Origin: Inia geoffrensis
Lineage: Eukaryota; Chordata; Mammalia; Artiodactyla; Iniidae
NCBI GenBank assembly: GCA_036417435.1
Contig: JAZAQT010000715.1
Location: 1-64,000 of the forward strand
Length of the DNA stretch: 64,000 nucleotides
Direction: 5' to 3'
Numbering within the stretch: position 1 is the first letter of the stretch; each line of letters starts with the position of its first letter. The translations under genes were made by a program, and so were the position numbers. The notes under the pieces were generated by a model. It was not told where the DNA came from. It did not search any database and saw only the letters and a list, made by a program, of their open reading frames with translations. This document shows positions 23,213 through 36,398 of the stretch, in pieces.

Positions 23213-26013
23213 CTCACCCGCGTTGTAGAAAACAGCACATTGAAGAGAAAAGATGCTCAGGATCTGTCATGATTAGAGAGTGCAAAGAAAGCTAGACGAG
23301 GTGTTCCCTGGCTGCAGTCCTCTCAAACGCTAAAAGCGTAAGTGCTCAAGAGGGCATGCCAAAAAGAGAAGCCAGCTATTGCTATTGGTGGGAATGTAAA
23401 TTGCTAACAGCCGGTATGAGGAACACTAGGCATATTCCTAACCAAACTAAACACTGGAGGTACCACGAGATTCGGCAACCCCGCTGCAGGTCGTATAACC
23501 AGACACTAGCATCATTGGAAGAAAGCTCTTGCACCCCAGCGGTCCTTGCGGTTCCCATGACCGCAGCCAAGACAGAGAAATGAACGGAATGGGGAGCGAG
23601 GGGTGAATGGAGAAAGATGTTCTGCTACCTACACACCCTCGACTACCACTCAGCCACAGAACAAAATGAACCCATACTCTTTGCAGCAGCATGGGTGCAG
23701 CAGTACATGATCTCACTAATTCCGGTCAATTAGAGGCAGCAAGACACATATTCCAGGATATCCCACTTTTGTCTGCCGCCTAAATACGGATACTAAGGAA
23801 GCTAGTCCACATAGGAAACACAGGTTCACAAAGGGAAGAACGAAGCCTGGAGTTCCCTGAGGGGGAAATTGGAGAACGGGGAAGGGTGAAGTAGGAGGTC
23901 GGGATTCACAGAAACACGCTTAACTTATCAAAAAGTGCTCAAGGGCGACCCACTCTCAATCACAGGGAACGCTACAAAACATTCCTCAATACGCGAAGAG
24001 TGCAAAGAATCCGAAACCCTAAGGGTATAGCTACATGTATAATTGCATCAAGTGGCTGTAGAACTCAAACAGACGCAACATTGTATATGAACTAGGCTGA
24101 AAGGGAAAAGTACTGTACAATGACAAGGCAAGTAAGGGGTTAAAAAATGCCTACTCTGTTACCTCAGGTGTCTGTGATGTCGTTACCAAGGTAACACCCC
24201 TGGAGCCTAAGCAGGCCTGGGTCCCAGGGCAGACCTGGGTCCCACGGCCGGAGCATGCTGCTGCTGAGGCATCAAGGCAGGAGGACGTGCCACCTGACAA
24301 GCGGCACCCCGGACCGCTATTGCTCATTCTCCCCTGCGTGGTACCCCAATCTCCCGATCCAACGTGGCCCTCCTACAGGTAAGCAAAGCCTGGTGTACCC
24401 AAATGAGGGTGGAGCAGCTGAGAGGGAACAGCAGTGATGTAACCTGATCTTCACAGCTCCTGCTAGGCAGGTTCCCACCTCCAGCGATCTTCATTAGAGT
24501 CGCCCCACCTGCGAACCACGGCACCCTCCGAATGGCCCACTTGCCAGGCTTGCGATATGTCTGTGGTGGGGCAGTGCAGGTTAAGGGGCAGGAGGTGAGC
24601 ATACACAAGCCCAGAGGTGTGTGTTTAGCCATGTTCGACTCCCGATTTCCAATCCAACACCGGAACCCCCTCTAAGACTTTCTTTCCCCAAGTTACCAGA
24701 GACGACACGGAGTAGTGCTGCCGCCTTGTGGCACACTGCCGTAACAACCTTACCAACTGTGCCGAAGGGCAACTGTCATTCACAAGGCCTAGAGCCTGCG
24801 GCTTTGAAAACACAGCCCTGCCCTCAGGAAATATCCTGGGCTAGGCAATCTGAAATGAATCCACATCAGGCCCGACTCTCAGGCAGAAACCTTACAAGAC
24901 CTCAGTGGTAGTCACCCGCGTTTTAGAAAACAGCACATTCAAATGAAAAGATGCTCAAGGTCTCTCATGATTAGACAGTGAAAAGAAAGCTAGACGAGTT
25001 GATCCCTGGCTGAAGTCCTCTCAAACCCTAAAATTTTAAGTGCTCAAGAGGGCAGGCCACAAAGTGAAGCCAGCTATTGCTGTTGGTGGGATTGTAAATT
25101 GGTAACAGCCGGTATGAGGATCAGTAGGCACATTCCTTACCAAACTAAACACTGGAGGTACCACGAGATTCGGCAACCCCGCTGCAGGTCGTATAACCAG
25201 ACACTAGCATCATTGGAAGGAAGCTCTTGCACCCCAGCAGTCGTTGTGGTACCCTTGACCACAGCCAAGACATACAAACGAACGAACTGTCGAGCGAGGG
25301 GTGAAGGGAGAAAGATGTTCCGCTACCTACACACGCTCGACTACCACACAGCCATAGAACAAAATGCACTCATAGTATTTGCAGCAGCATGGGTGGAGCA
25401 CTAGATGATCTCACTAATTCTGGTCAATTAGAGGCAGCAAGACACATATACCCGGATATCCCTTATGTGTGCAGTCTACATAGGGATACAAAGGAAGTTA
25501 GTAAAGAAAGGAAACACAGGTTCACAAAGGGAAGAAAGAATCGAGGAGTTCCCAAAGGGGGAGATTGGAGACCGGGGAAGAGTGAATTAGGAGATTGGGA
25601 TTAACAGAAGCACATTTAACATATGAAAAAGTGCTCATCAAGGGCGACTCACCCAAAAGAACATGGAACTCTACCAAATATTCCTCGATAAGTAACAGGG
25701 CAAAGAATCCGAAACCCTACAGGTAGAGCTAGGTTTATAATTGAGTCAAGTGGCTGTAGAACTCAAAGAGACGCAGCATTGTATATAAACTATGCTGAAA
25801 GAGAAAAGGACTGTTCAATGACAAGGCAAGTAAGGGGTTACGAAAGGGCCACTTTCTTACCTCAGGCCTCTGTGACGTCGGCTGGCGTCAGACCCCTGGA
25901 GCCTCAGGAGGCCTGTGTCCCGCGGCTGGAGGATGCTGCTGCTGTTCTCCGCTGCGTGGTACCACAATCTGCCGATCCAACAGGGCCCTCCTACAGGTAA
26001 GCACAGCCTGGTG
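23213..26013 (+). repeat. Domain 1 HOR unit 8, truncated by junction
   Basis: L1 tracts lie at 23225-24102 (A) and 24923-25800 (B). The unit follows unit 7 closely until about 25,984, where the short spacer passes into domain-2 type-C spacer without change of register. The marker spacing across the junction is 1627 bp instead of 1618 bp. Confidence 0.9.
25985..26013. other. Junction domain 1 / domain 2
   Basis: Left of the tract the sequence follows the domain-1 short spacer (GG at 25,983-25,984 where E has TT). From 26,014 it follows domain 2 (GCACCCAGATGATGG instead of GTACCCAAATGATGG). The 29 bp between are identical in both. The register is preserved, so this is a homologous, unequal crossover or conversion edge. 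Confidence 0.85.
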
Positions 26014-26540
26014 CACCCAGATGATGGTGGAACAGCTGAGAGGGAAGGGCTGTGATGAAACCGGATCTCCACAGCTCCTGCCAGCCAAGTTCCCACCTCC
26101 AGCCCACTTCATTAGAGTCGCCCCACCTGCGAACCACGGCACTCTCTGAGTAGCCCACTTGCAAGGCTTGCGATATGCCAAGGATGGAGCAGTGCAGGTT
26201 AAGGGACAGGAGGTGAGCCTACAAAAGACCAGGTGTGTGTGTTTAGCCGCGTTCGACTCCCCATTTCCAACCCAACACCGGGAACCCCGCTAAGGCTTTC
26301 TTTCCCCACGTTACCAGAGACGACACGGTGCAGTGCGGCCGCCTCGTGGCACACTGCCGTAACAATCTTACCAACTGTGCTGAAGGGCACCTATCATCCA
26401 CAAGGCCTACGGTCTGCGGTTTTGCAGAAACAACCCTGCCCTCAAGAAATATCCTGGGCTAGGTAATCTGAAACGAATTCAAATCAGGCCCGACCCTGAG
26501 GCAGGAACCTTTCAAAAACTCACTGGTACCCACCTGCATT

Positions 26541-27427
26541 TTAGAAAACAGCACATTCAAAAGAAAAGATGCTCAGGATCTGTCCTGATTAGAGAGTGCA
26601 AAGAAAGCTAGACGAGGTGTTCCCTGGCTGCTGTCCTCTCGAACCCTAAAAGCGTAAGTGCTCAAGAGGGCATGCCAAAAAGTGAAGCCAGCTATTGCTG
26701 TTGGTGGGTTTGTAAATCGCTAACAGCCGGTATGAGGCACAGTAGGCATATTCCTTACCAAACTAAACACTGGAAGTACCACGAGATTCGGCATCCCCGC
26801 TGCAGGTCGTATAACCAGAGACAAGCATCATTGGAAGGAAGCACTTGCACCCCAGCAGTCATTGTGGTTCCCATGACCGCAGCCAAAACATAGAAATGGA
26901 CGGAATGGGGACCGAAGGGTGAATGGAGAAAGATGTTCTGCTACCTATGCACCCTCGACCACCACTCAGCCACAGAACAAAATGAACCCATACTCGTTGC
27001 AGCAGCATGGGTGGAGCAGTAGATGATCTCACTAATCACTGCCAATTAGAGGCAGCAAGACACATATTCCAGGATATCACACTTTTGTCTGCCATCGAAA
27101 TATGGATACTGAGGAAGCTAGTACACAAAGGAAACACAGGTTCACAAAGGGAAGAAAGAAGCCTGGAGTTCCCTGAGGGGGAAATTGGAGACTGGGGAGG
27201 GTTAAGTAGGAGGTCGGGATTCACAGAAACTCGCTTAACGCTTAACGTATCAAACAGTGCTCATCAAGAGGGACCCACCCGAAAACACAGGGAACGCTAC
27301 AAAACTTTCCTCAAGAAAAGAAGAGTGCAAAGAATCCGAAACCCTAAGGGTATAGCTACGTGTATAATTGCACCAAGTGGCCGGAGAACACAAACAGACG
27401 CAACATTGCATATGAACTAGGCTGAAA
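26541..27427 (+). mobile_element. L1 3'-end relic, type C (representative)
   Basis: This is closest to type A by its marker GTACAATGAC and its AGGAGGTCGGGATTCACAGAAA block. It is about 9 bp longer, largely through a tandem CTTAACG duplication at 27,234-27,247. Other copies lie at 31470, 36399, 41328, 46255, 49564, 52874, 56182, 59492 and 62801. The last, 52874 and 59492 are chimeras with an E-type 5' part. Confidence 0.82.
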
Positions 27428-28230
27428 GGGAAAAGTACTGTACAATGACAAGGCAAGTAAGGGGTTAAGCAATGCCTACTCTGTTACCTCAGGCCTCTGT
27501 GTTGTCGTTACCACGGTAAGGGTCCTGGGGCCTCGGCAGGCTTGGGTCCCACAGCCGGAGCATGCTGCTGCTGAGGCAGCAAGGGAGCAGGACGTGCCAC
27601 CTGACAAGCGGCACCTCGGACCGCTATTGCCCATTCTCCCCTGCGTGGTACCACAATCTCCCGATCCAACGCGGCCCTTCTACAGTTAAGCGAAGCCTGG
27701 TGCACCCAAATGAGGGTGGAGCAGCTGAGAGGGGAGCGCGGTGAAGAAACCGGATCTCCACAGCTCCTGCTAGGCAGGTTTCCACCTCCAGCTCTCTTCA
27801 TTAGAGTCGCCCCACCTGCGAACCACGGCACCCTCCGCATAGCCCACTTGCAAGGCTTGCGATATGCCTGGGATGGGGCAGTGCAGGTGAAGGGGCAGGG
27901 GGTGAGCATACACAAGCCCAGAGGTGTGTGTTTAGCCACGTTCGCCACCCCATTGCCAATCCAACAGCGGGACCCCCGCTAACGCTTTCTTTCCCCAGGT
28001 TACAAGAGACGACACGGAGTAGTGCTGCCGCCTCGTGGCACACTGCCGTAACAACCTTACCAACTGTGCTGAAAAGCACCTATCCTTCACAAGGGCTAGA
28101 GCCTGCCCCTTTGCAAACACAACCCTGCCCTCAAGACATATCCTGGGCTAGGTAATCTGAAATGAATCCAAATCAGGCTCGACCCTCAGGCAGAAACCCT
28201 TCAAGACCTCAGTGGTACTCAGACGCGTTT

Positions 28231-29108
28231 CAGAAAACAGCACATTCAAATGAAAAGATGCTCAGGATCTCACATGATTAGAGAGTGAAAAGAAAGCTAG
28301 ATGAGGGGTTCCCTGGCTGCAATCCTCCTAAACCGTAAAATTTTAAGTGCTCTAGAGGGCATGCCACAAAGTGAAGCAAGCTATTGCTGTTGGTGGGATT
28401 GTAAACTGGTAACAGACGGTATGAGGATCAGTAGGCACATTCCTTACCACACTAAACACTGGAGGTACCACGAGATTCGGCAACAATGCTGCAGGTCGTA
28501 TAACCAGAGATTAGCATCATTGGAAGGAAACACTTGCACCCCAGCAGCCGTTGTGGTACCCCTGACCACAGCCACGACATACAAACAAACGAACTGTCGC
28601 GCGAGGGGTGAAGGGAGAAAGATGTTCCACTACCCACACACCCTCGACTACCACTCAGCCATAGAATAAAATGAACTCATAGTGTTTGCAGCAGCATGGG
28701 TGGAGCACTAAATGATCTCACTAACTCTGGTCAATTAGAGGCAGCGAGACACATATCCCCGCATATCACTTATGTGTGCAGTCTACCTAGGGACACAAAG
28801 GAAGCTAGGAAAGAAAGGAAACACAGGTTCACAAAGGGAAGAAAGAAGCGAGGAGTTCGAACAGGGGGAGATTGGAGACCGGGGAAGGGTGAATAACGAG
28901 AGTGGGAGTCACCGAAAAACATCTAACCTATCAAAAAGTGCTCATCAAGGGCGACTCACCCGAAAGAACACGGGACGCTACAGAATATTCCTCGATAAAC
29001 TAACAGGGCAAAGAATCCGAAACCCGACAGGTAGAGCTACGTTTGAAATTGCATCAAGGGGCTGTAGAGCTGAAAGAGACACAACACTGTATATAAATTC
29101 TGCTGAAA
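28231..29108 (+). mobile_element. L1 3'-end relic, type D (representative)
   Basis: This is the counterpart of type B, with marker GTTCAATGAC, a TATATAAAT block and the longest ORF2-like frame (28,301-28,669). A premature stop sits in the AGAATAAAATG stretch, which also creates an AATAAA hexamer at 28,665-28,670. Other copies lie at 33160, 38089, 43018, 44637, 47945, 51254, 54563, 57872 and 61181. D is the only domain-2 type retained in every repeat of domain 3. Confidence 0.83.
28301..28669 (+). pseudogene. Relic of L1 ORF2 C-terminus, 122-codon open frame (type D)
   Basis: This is the same ORF2 tail as in type B but open further upstream, with SYCCWWDCKL (ORF2 WWECKL), CTPA, YKQTNCRARGEGRKMFHYP and DYHSAIE, then a premature TAA. 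Catalytic regions are missing, so this is a non-functional remnant carried by the satellite unit. Copies with the same length are at 33230, 38159, 43088, 44707, 48015, 51324, 54633, 57942 and 61251. Confidence 0.7.
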
Positions 29109-29850
29109 GGAAAAACAACTGTTCAATGACAAGGCAAGTAAGGGCTTAAGAAATGCCCACATTCTTACCTCAGGTCTCTGTGATGTCGGCTGGTGTCAGA
29201 CCCCTGGAGCCTCAGCAGGCCTGTGTCCCGCGGCTGGAGGATGCTGCTGCTGTTCTCCCGTGCGTGGTACGAAAATCTCCTGATCCAACATGGCCCTCCT
29301 AGAGGTAAGCACAGCCGGATGCACCCAAATGATGGTGGAACAGCTGAGAGGGAAAGGCTGTGAAGAAACCGGATCTCCACAGCTCCTGCTAGGCAAGTTC
29401 CCACCACCAGCTCACTTCATTAGCGTCGCCGCACCTGCGAACCACGGCACCCTCTGAGTAGCCCACTTGCAAGGCTTGCGATATGCCTGGGGTGGGGCAG
29501 TGCAGGTGAAGGGGCAGGAGGTGAGCCTACAAAAGGCCAGGTGTGTGTGTTTAGCCACGTTCGACTCCCCATGTCCAATCCAACACCGGGAACCCCGCTA
29601 AGGCTTTCTTTCCCCACGTTCGCAGAGACGGCACGGTGCAGTGCTGCCGCCTCGTGGCACGCTGCCGTAACAATCTTACCAACTGTGCTGAAGGGCACCT
29701 ATCATCCACAAGGCCTACGGCCTGCGGCTTTGGAGACACAACCCTGCCCTCAAGAAATATCCTGGGCTAGGTCATCTGAAACAAATTCAAATCAGGCCCG
29801 ACATTGAGGCAGGAACCTTTCCAGAACTCAGTGGTACTCACCCGCGCGTT

Positions 29851-30729
29851 TTAGAAAACAGCACATTCAAAAGAAAAGATGCTCAGGATCTGTCCTGATT
29901 AGAGAGTGCAAAGAAAGCTAGACGAGGTGTTCCCTGGCTGCAGTCCTCTCAAACGCTAAAAGCGTAAGTGCTCAAGAGGGCATGCCAAAAAGAGAAGCCA
30001 GCTATTGCTGTCGGTGGGATTGTAAATCGCTAACAGCCGGTAAGGGGAACAGTAGGCAAATTCCTTACCAAACTAAACAGTGTAGGCACCACGAGATTCA
30101 GCCACCCCACTGCAGGTCGTATAACCAGAGACTAGCATCATTGGAAGGAAGCACTTGCACCCAAGCAGTCCTTATCGTTCCCATGACCGCGGCCAAGACA
30201 TAGGAACGAACGGAATGGGGAGCGAGGGGTGAATGGAGAAAGATGTTCTGCTACCTACGCACCCTCGACCACCACTCAGCCACAGAACAAAATGAACCCA
30301 TACTCGTTGCAGCAGCATGGGTGGAGCACTAAATGATCTCACTAATTCTGGTCAATTAGAGGCAGCAAGACACATATCCCCGGATATCACTTATGTGTGC
30401 ATTCTACCTAGAGATACAAAGGAAGCTAGTAAAGAAAGGAAACACAGGTTCACAAAGGGAAGAAAGAAGCGAGGAGTTCCCACAGGGGGAGGTTGGAGAC
30501 CGGGGAAGGGTGAATTAGGAGATTGGGATTAACAGAAACACACTTAAAATATCAAAAATTGCTCAACAAGGGCGACTCAACCGAAAGCACATGGGACACT
30601 ACAAAATATTCCTCGATAAACAAACAGGGCAAAGAATCCGAAACCCTACAGGTACAGCTACGTTCATAATTGCATCACGTGGCTGTAGAACTCAAAGAGA
30701 CGGAGCATTGTATATAAACTACGCTGAAC
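29851..30729 (+). mobile_element. L1 3'-end relic, type E (representative)
   Basis: This copy keeps the clearest L1 3' UTR alignment: GAATTAGGAGATTGGGATTA, then ACAGAAACACAC, CAACAAGG, CACATGGGACACTACAAAAT, AAAGAATCCGAAACCC and ACGTGGCTGTAGAACTCAAA. Full copies occur only three times, at 29851-30729, 34780-35658 and 39709-40587. In domain 3 only its 5' part survives, fused to C. Confidence 0.84.
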
Positions 30730-31469
30730 GAGGAAAGGACTGTTCAATGACAAGGCAAGTAACGGCTTAAGAAATGCCCACTTTCTTACCTTAGGCCACT
30801 GGGACGTCGGCTGGTGTCACGACCCTGAAGCCTCAGCAGGCCTGTGTCCCGAGGCTGGAGGATGCTGCTGCTGTTCTCCCCTGCGAGGTACGAAAATCGC
30901 ACGATCCAACATTGCCCTCCTACAGGTAAGCACAGCCTGGTGCACCCAGATGATGGTGGAACAGCTGAGAGGGAAGGGCTGTGATGAAACCAGATCTCCA
31001 CAGCTCCTGCCAGCCAAGTTCCCACCTCCAGCCCACTTCATTAGAGTCGCCCCACCTGCGAACCACGGCACTCTCTGAGTAGCCCACTTGCAAGGCTTCC
31101 GATATGCCAAGGATGGAGCAGTGCAGGTTAAGGGGCAGGAGGTGAGCCTACAAAAGACCAGGTGTGTGTGTTTAGCCGCGTTCGACTCCCCATTTCCAAC
31201 CCAACACCGGGAACCCCGCTAAGGCTTTCTTTCCCCACGTTACCAGAGACGACACGGTGCAGTGCGGCCGCCTCGTGGCACACTGCCGTAACAATCTTAC
31301 CAACTGTGCTGAAGGGCACCTATCATCCACAAGGCCTACGGTCTGCGGTTTTGCAGGAACAACCCTGCCCTCAAGAAATATCCTGGGCTAGGTAATCTGA
31401 AACGAATTCGAATCAGGCCCGACCCTGAGGCAGGAACCTTTCAAAAACTCACTGGTACCCACCTGCATT

Positions 31470-34400
31470 TTAGAAAACAGCACATTCAAAAGAAAAGATG
31501 CTCAGGATCTGTCCTGATTAGAGAGTGCAAAGAAAGCTAGACGAGGTGTTCCCTGGCTGCTGTCCTCTCGAACCCTAAAAGCGTAAGTGCTCAAGAGGGC
31601 ATGCCAAAAAGTGAAGCCAGCTATTGCTGTTGGTGGGGTTGTAAATCGCTAACAGCCGGTATGAGGCACAGTAGGCATATTCCTTACCAAACTAAACACT
31701 GGAAGTACCACGAGATTCGGCATCCCCGCTGCAGGTCGTATAACCAGAGACAAGCATCATTGGAAGGAAGCACTTGCACCCCAGCAGTCATTGTGGTTCC
31801 CATGACCGCAACCAAAACATAGAAATGGACGGAATGGGGACCGAAGGGTGAATGGAGAAAGATGTTCTGCTACCTATGCACCCTCGACCACCACTCAGCC
31901 ACAGAACAAAATGAACCCATACTCGTTGCAGCAGCATGGGTGGAGCAGTAGATGATCTCACTAATCCCGGCCAATTAGAGGCAGCAAGACACATATTCCA
32001 GGATATCACACTTTTGTCTGCCATCGAAATATGGATACTGAGGAAGCTAGTACACAAAGGAAACACAGGTTCACAAAGGGAAGAAAGAAGCCTGGAGTTC
32101 CCTGAGGGGGAAATTGGAGACTGGGGAGGGTTAAGTAGGAGGTCGGGATTCACAGAAACTCGCTTAACGCTTAACGTATCAAACAGTGCTCATCAAGAGG
32201 GACCCACCCGAAAACACAGGGAACGCTACAAAACATTCCTCAAGAAAAGAAGAGTGCAAAGAATCCGAAACCCTAAGGGTATAGCTACGTGTATAATTGC
32301 ACCAAGTGGCCGGAGAACACAAACAGACGCAACATTGCATATGAACTAGGCTGAAAGGGAAAAGTACTGTACAATGACAAGGCAAGTAAGGGGTTAAGCA
32401 ATGCCTACTCTGTTACCTCAGGCCTCTGTGATGTCGTTACCACGGTAAGGGTCCTGGGGCCTCGGCAGGCTTGGGTCCCACAGCCGGAGCATGCTGCTGC
32501 TGAGGCAGCAAGGGAGCAGGACGTGCCACCTGACAAGCGGCACCTCGGACCGCTATTGCCCATTCTCCCCTGCGTGGTACCACAATCTCCCGATCCAACG
32601 CGGCCCTTCTACAGTTAAGCGAAGCCTGGTGCACCCAAATGAGGGTGGAGCAGCTGAGAGGGGAGCGCGGTGAAGAAACCGGATCTCCACAGCTCCTGCT
32701 AGGCAGGTTCACACCTCCAGCTCTCTTCATTAGAGTCGCCCCACCTGCGAACCACGGCACCCTCCGCATAGCCCACTTGCAAGGCTTGCGATATGCCTGG
32801 GATGGGGCAGTGCAGGTGAAGGGGCAGGGGGTGAGCATACACAAGCCCAGAGGTGTGTGTTTAGCCACGTTCGCCACCCCATTGCCAATCCAACAGCGGG
32901 ACCCCCGCTAACGCTTTCTTTCCCCAGGTTACAAGAGACGACACGGAGTAGTGCTGCCGCCTCGTGGCACACTGCCGTAACAACCTTACCAACTGTGCTG
33001 AAAAGCACCTATCCTTCACAAGGCCTAGAGCCTGCCCCTTTGCAAACACAACCCTGCCCTCAAGACATATCCTGGGCTAGGTAATCTGAAATGAATCCAA
33101 ATCAGGCTCGACCCTCAGGCAGAAACCCTTCAAGACCTCAGTGGTACTCAGACGCGTTTCAGAAAACAGCACATTCAAATGAAAAGATGCTCAGGATCTC
33201 TCATGATTAGAGAGTGAAAAGAAAGCTAGATGAGGGGTTCCCTGGCTGCAATCCTCCTAAACCGTAAAATTTTAAGTGCTCTAGAGGGCATGCCACAAAG
33301 TGAAGCAAGCTATTGCTGTTGGTGGGATTGTAAACTGGTAACAGACGGTATGAGGATCAGTAGGCACATTCCTTACCACACTAAACACTGGAGGTACCAC
33401 GAGATTCGGCAACAATGCTGCAGGTCGTATAACCAGAGATTAGCATCATTGGAAGGAAACACTTGCACCCCAGCAGCCGTTGTGGTACCCCTGACCACAG
33501 CCACGACATACAAACAAACGAACTGTCGCGCGAGGGGTGAAGGGAGAAAGATGTTCCACTACCCACACACCCTCGACTACCACTCAGCCATAGAATAAAA
33601 TGAACTCATAGTGTTTGCAGCAGCATGGGTGGAGCACTAAATGATCTCACTAACTCTGGTCAATTAGAGGCAGCGAGACACATATCCCCGCATATCACTT
33701 ATGTGTGCAGTCTACCTAGGGACACAAAGGAAGCTAGGAAAGAAAGGAAACACAGGTTCACAAAGGGAAGAAAGAAGCGAGGAGTTCGAACAGGGGGAGA
33801 TTGGAGACCGGGGAAGGGTGAATAACGAGAGTGGGAGTCACCGAAAAACATCTAACCTATCAAAAAGTGCTCATCAAGGGCGACTCACCCGAAAGAACAC
33901 GGGACGCTACAGAATATTCCTCGATAAACTAACAGGGCAAAGAATCCGAAACCCGACAGGTAGAGCTACGTTTGAAATTGCATCAAGGGGCTGTAGAGCT
34001 GAAAGAGACGCAACACTGTATATAAATTCTGCTGAAAGGAAAAACAACTGTTCAATGACAAGGCAAGTAAGGGCTTAAGAAATGCCCACATTCTTACCTC
34101 AGGTCTCTGTGACGTCGGCTGGTGTCAGACCCCTGGAGCCTCAGCAGGCCTGTGTCCCGCGGCTGGAGGATGCTGCTGCTGTTCTCCCGTGCGTGGTACG
34201 AAAATCTCCTGATCCAACATGGCCCTCCTAGAGGTAAGCACAGCCGGATGCACCCAAATGATGGTGGAACAGCTGAGAGGGAAAGGCTGTGAAGAAATCG
34301 GATCTCCACAGCTCCTGCTAGGCAAGTTCCCACCACCAGCTCACTTCATTAGCGTCGCCGCACCTGCGAACCACGGCACCCTCTGAGTAGCCCACTTGCA

Positions 34401-36398
34401 AGGCTTGCGATATGCCTGGGGTGGGGCAGTGCAGGTGAAGGGGCAGGAGGTGAGCCTACAAAAGGCCAGGTGTGTGTGTTTAGCCACGTTCGACTCCCCA
34501 TGTCCAATCCAACACCGGGAACCCCGCTAAGGCTTTCTTTCCCCACGTTCGCAGAGACGGCACGGTGCAGTGCTGCCGCCTCGTGGCACGCTGCCGTAAC
34601 AATCTTACCAACTGTGCTGAAGGGCACCTATCATCCACAAGGCCTACGGCCTGCGGCTTTGGAGACACAACCCTGCCCTCAAGAAATATCCTGGGCTAGG
34701 ACATCTGAAACAAATTCAAATCAGGCCCGACATTGAGGCAGGAACCTTTCCAGAACTCAGTGGTACTCACCCGCGCGTTTTAGAAAACAGCACATTCAAA
34801 AGAAAAGATGCTCAGGATCTGTCCTGATTAGAGAGTGCAAAGAAAGCTAGACGAGGTGTTCCCTGGCTGCAGTCCTCTCAAACGCTAAAAGCGTAAGTGC
34901 TCAAGAGGGCATGCCAAAAAGAGAAGCCAGCTATTGCTGTCGGTGGGATTGTAAATCGCTAACAGCCGGTAAGGGGAACAGTAGGCAAATTCCTTACCAA
35001 ACTAAACAGTGTAGGCACCACGAGATTCAGCCACCCCACTGCAGGTCGTATAACCAGAGACTAGCATCATTGGAAGGAAGCACTTGCACCCAAGCAGTCC
35101 TTATCGTTCCCATGACCGCGGCCAAGACATAGGAACGAACGGAATGGGGAGCGAGGGGTGAATGGAGAAAGATGTTCTGCTACCTACGCACCCTCGACCA
35201 CCACTCAGCCACAGAACAAAATGAACCCATACTCGTTGCAGCAGTATGGGTGGAGCACTAAATGATCTCACTAATTCTGGTCAATTAGAGGCAGCAAGAC
35301 ACATATCCCCGGATATCACTTATGTGTGCATTCTACCTAGAGATACAAAGGAAGCTAGTAAAGAAAGGAAACACAGGTTCACAAAGGGAAGAAGGAAGCG
35401 AGGAGTTCCCACAGGGGGAGGTTGGAGACCGGGGAAGGGTGAATTAGGAGATTGGGATTAACAGAAACACACTTAAAATATCAAAAATTGCTCAACAAGG
35501 GCGACTCAACCGAAAGCACATGGGACACTACAAAATATTCCTCGATAAACAAACAGGGAAAAGAATCCGAAACCCTACAGGTACAGCTACGTTCATAATT
35601 GCATCACGTGGCTGTAGAACTCAAAGAGACGGAGCATTGTATGTAAACTACGCTGAACGAGGAAAGGACTGTTCAATGACAAGGCAAGTAAGGGCTTAAG
35701 AAATGCCCACTTTCTTACCTTAGGCCACTGGGACGTCGGCTGGTGTCACGACCCTGAAGCCTCAGCAGGCCTGTGTCCCGAGGCTGGAGGATGCTGCTGC
35801 TGTTCTCCCCTGCGAGGTACGAAAATCGCACGATCCAACATTGCCCTCCTACAGGTAAGCACAGCCTGGTGCACCCAGATGATGGTGGAACAGCTGAGAG
35901 GGAAGGGCTGTGATGAAACCGGATCTCCACAGCTCCTGCCAGCCAAGTTCCCACCTCCAGCCCACTTCATTAGAGTCGCCCCACCTGCGAACCACGGCAC
36001 TCTCTGAGTAGCCCACTTGCAAGGCTTGCGATATGCCAAGGATGGAGCAGTGCAGGTTAAGGGGCAGGAGGTGAGCCTACAAAAGACCAGGTGTGTGTGT
36101 TTAGCCGCGTTCGACTCCCCATTTCCAACCCAACACCGGGAACCCCGCTAAGGCTTTCTTTCCCCACGTTACCAGAGACGACACGGTGCAGTGCGGCCGC
36201 CTCGTGGCACACTGCCGTAACAATCTTACCAACTGTGCTGAAGGGCACCTATCATCCACAAGGCCTACGGTCTGCGGTTTTGCAGAAACAACCCTGCCCT
36301 CAAGAAATATCCTGGGCTAGGTAATCTGAAACGAATTCAAATCAGGCCCGACCCTGAGGCAGGAACCTTTCAAAAACTCACTGGTACCCACTTGCATT
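31470..36398 (+). repeat. Domain 2 HOR unit 2 (C-D-E)
   Basis: L1 tracts lie at 31470-32356 (C), 33160-34037 (D) and 34780-35658 (E). The length is exactly 4929 bp. Private changes include GCAACCAAAACATAG near 31,808 and CAGGTTCACACCTCC near 32,704. Confidence 0.9.

Larger units (their letters stand above)
1..26013 (+). repeat. Domain 1: dimeric HOR, period 3316 bp
   Basis: Two monomer types alternate: A (marker GTACAATGAC) and B (marker GTTCAATGAC). Marker spacing is A to B 1698 bp and B to A 1618 bp, giving 3316 bp with no net length change across all eight copies. The long interval carries about 60 bp after the CTGCTGCTG run (for example 1049-1110) that the short interval lacks, plus an 18-bp imperfect duplication around CCTGGGTCCCA. 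Copies differ only by scattered substitutions. Neighbouring copies tend to be most alike (1 with 2, 5 with 6, 7 with 8), as expected from recent tandem duplication. The domain ends where type-A spacer switches to domain-2 sequence at 25,985-26,013. Confidence 0.93.
26541..31469 (+). repeat. Domain 2 HOR unit 1 (C-D-E)
   Basis: L1 tracts lie at 26541-27427 (C), 28231-29108 (D) and 29851-30729 (E). Private differences from the next unit include CTAATCACTGCCAATTAG near 27,032 (CTAATCCCGGCC elsewhere) and CAAGGGCTAGAGCC near 28,089. Confidence 0.9.

Noticed and set aside
28665..28670. AATAAA polyadenylation signal in type D
   Set aside because: It lies inside the ORF2-derived part, not at the L1 3' end, and has no clear GT-rich element after it.
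29551..29561. GTGTGTGTG microsatellite
   Set aside because: Only four to five dinucleotide units and no length variation between copies that I noticed.
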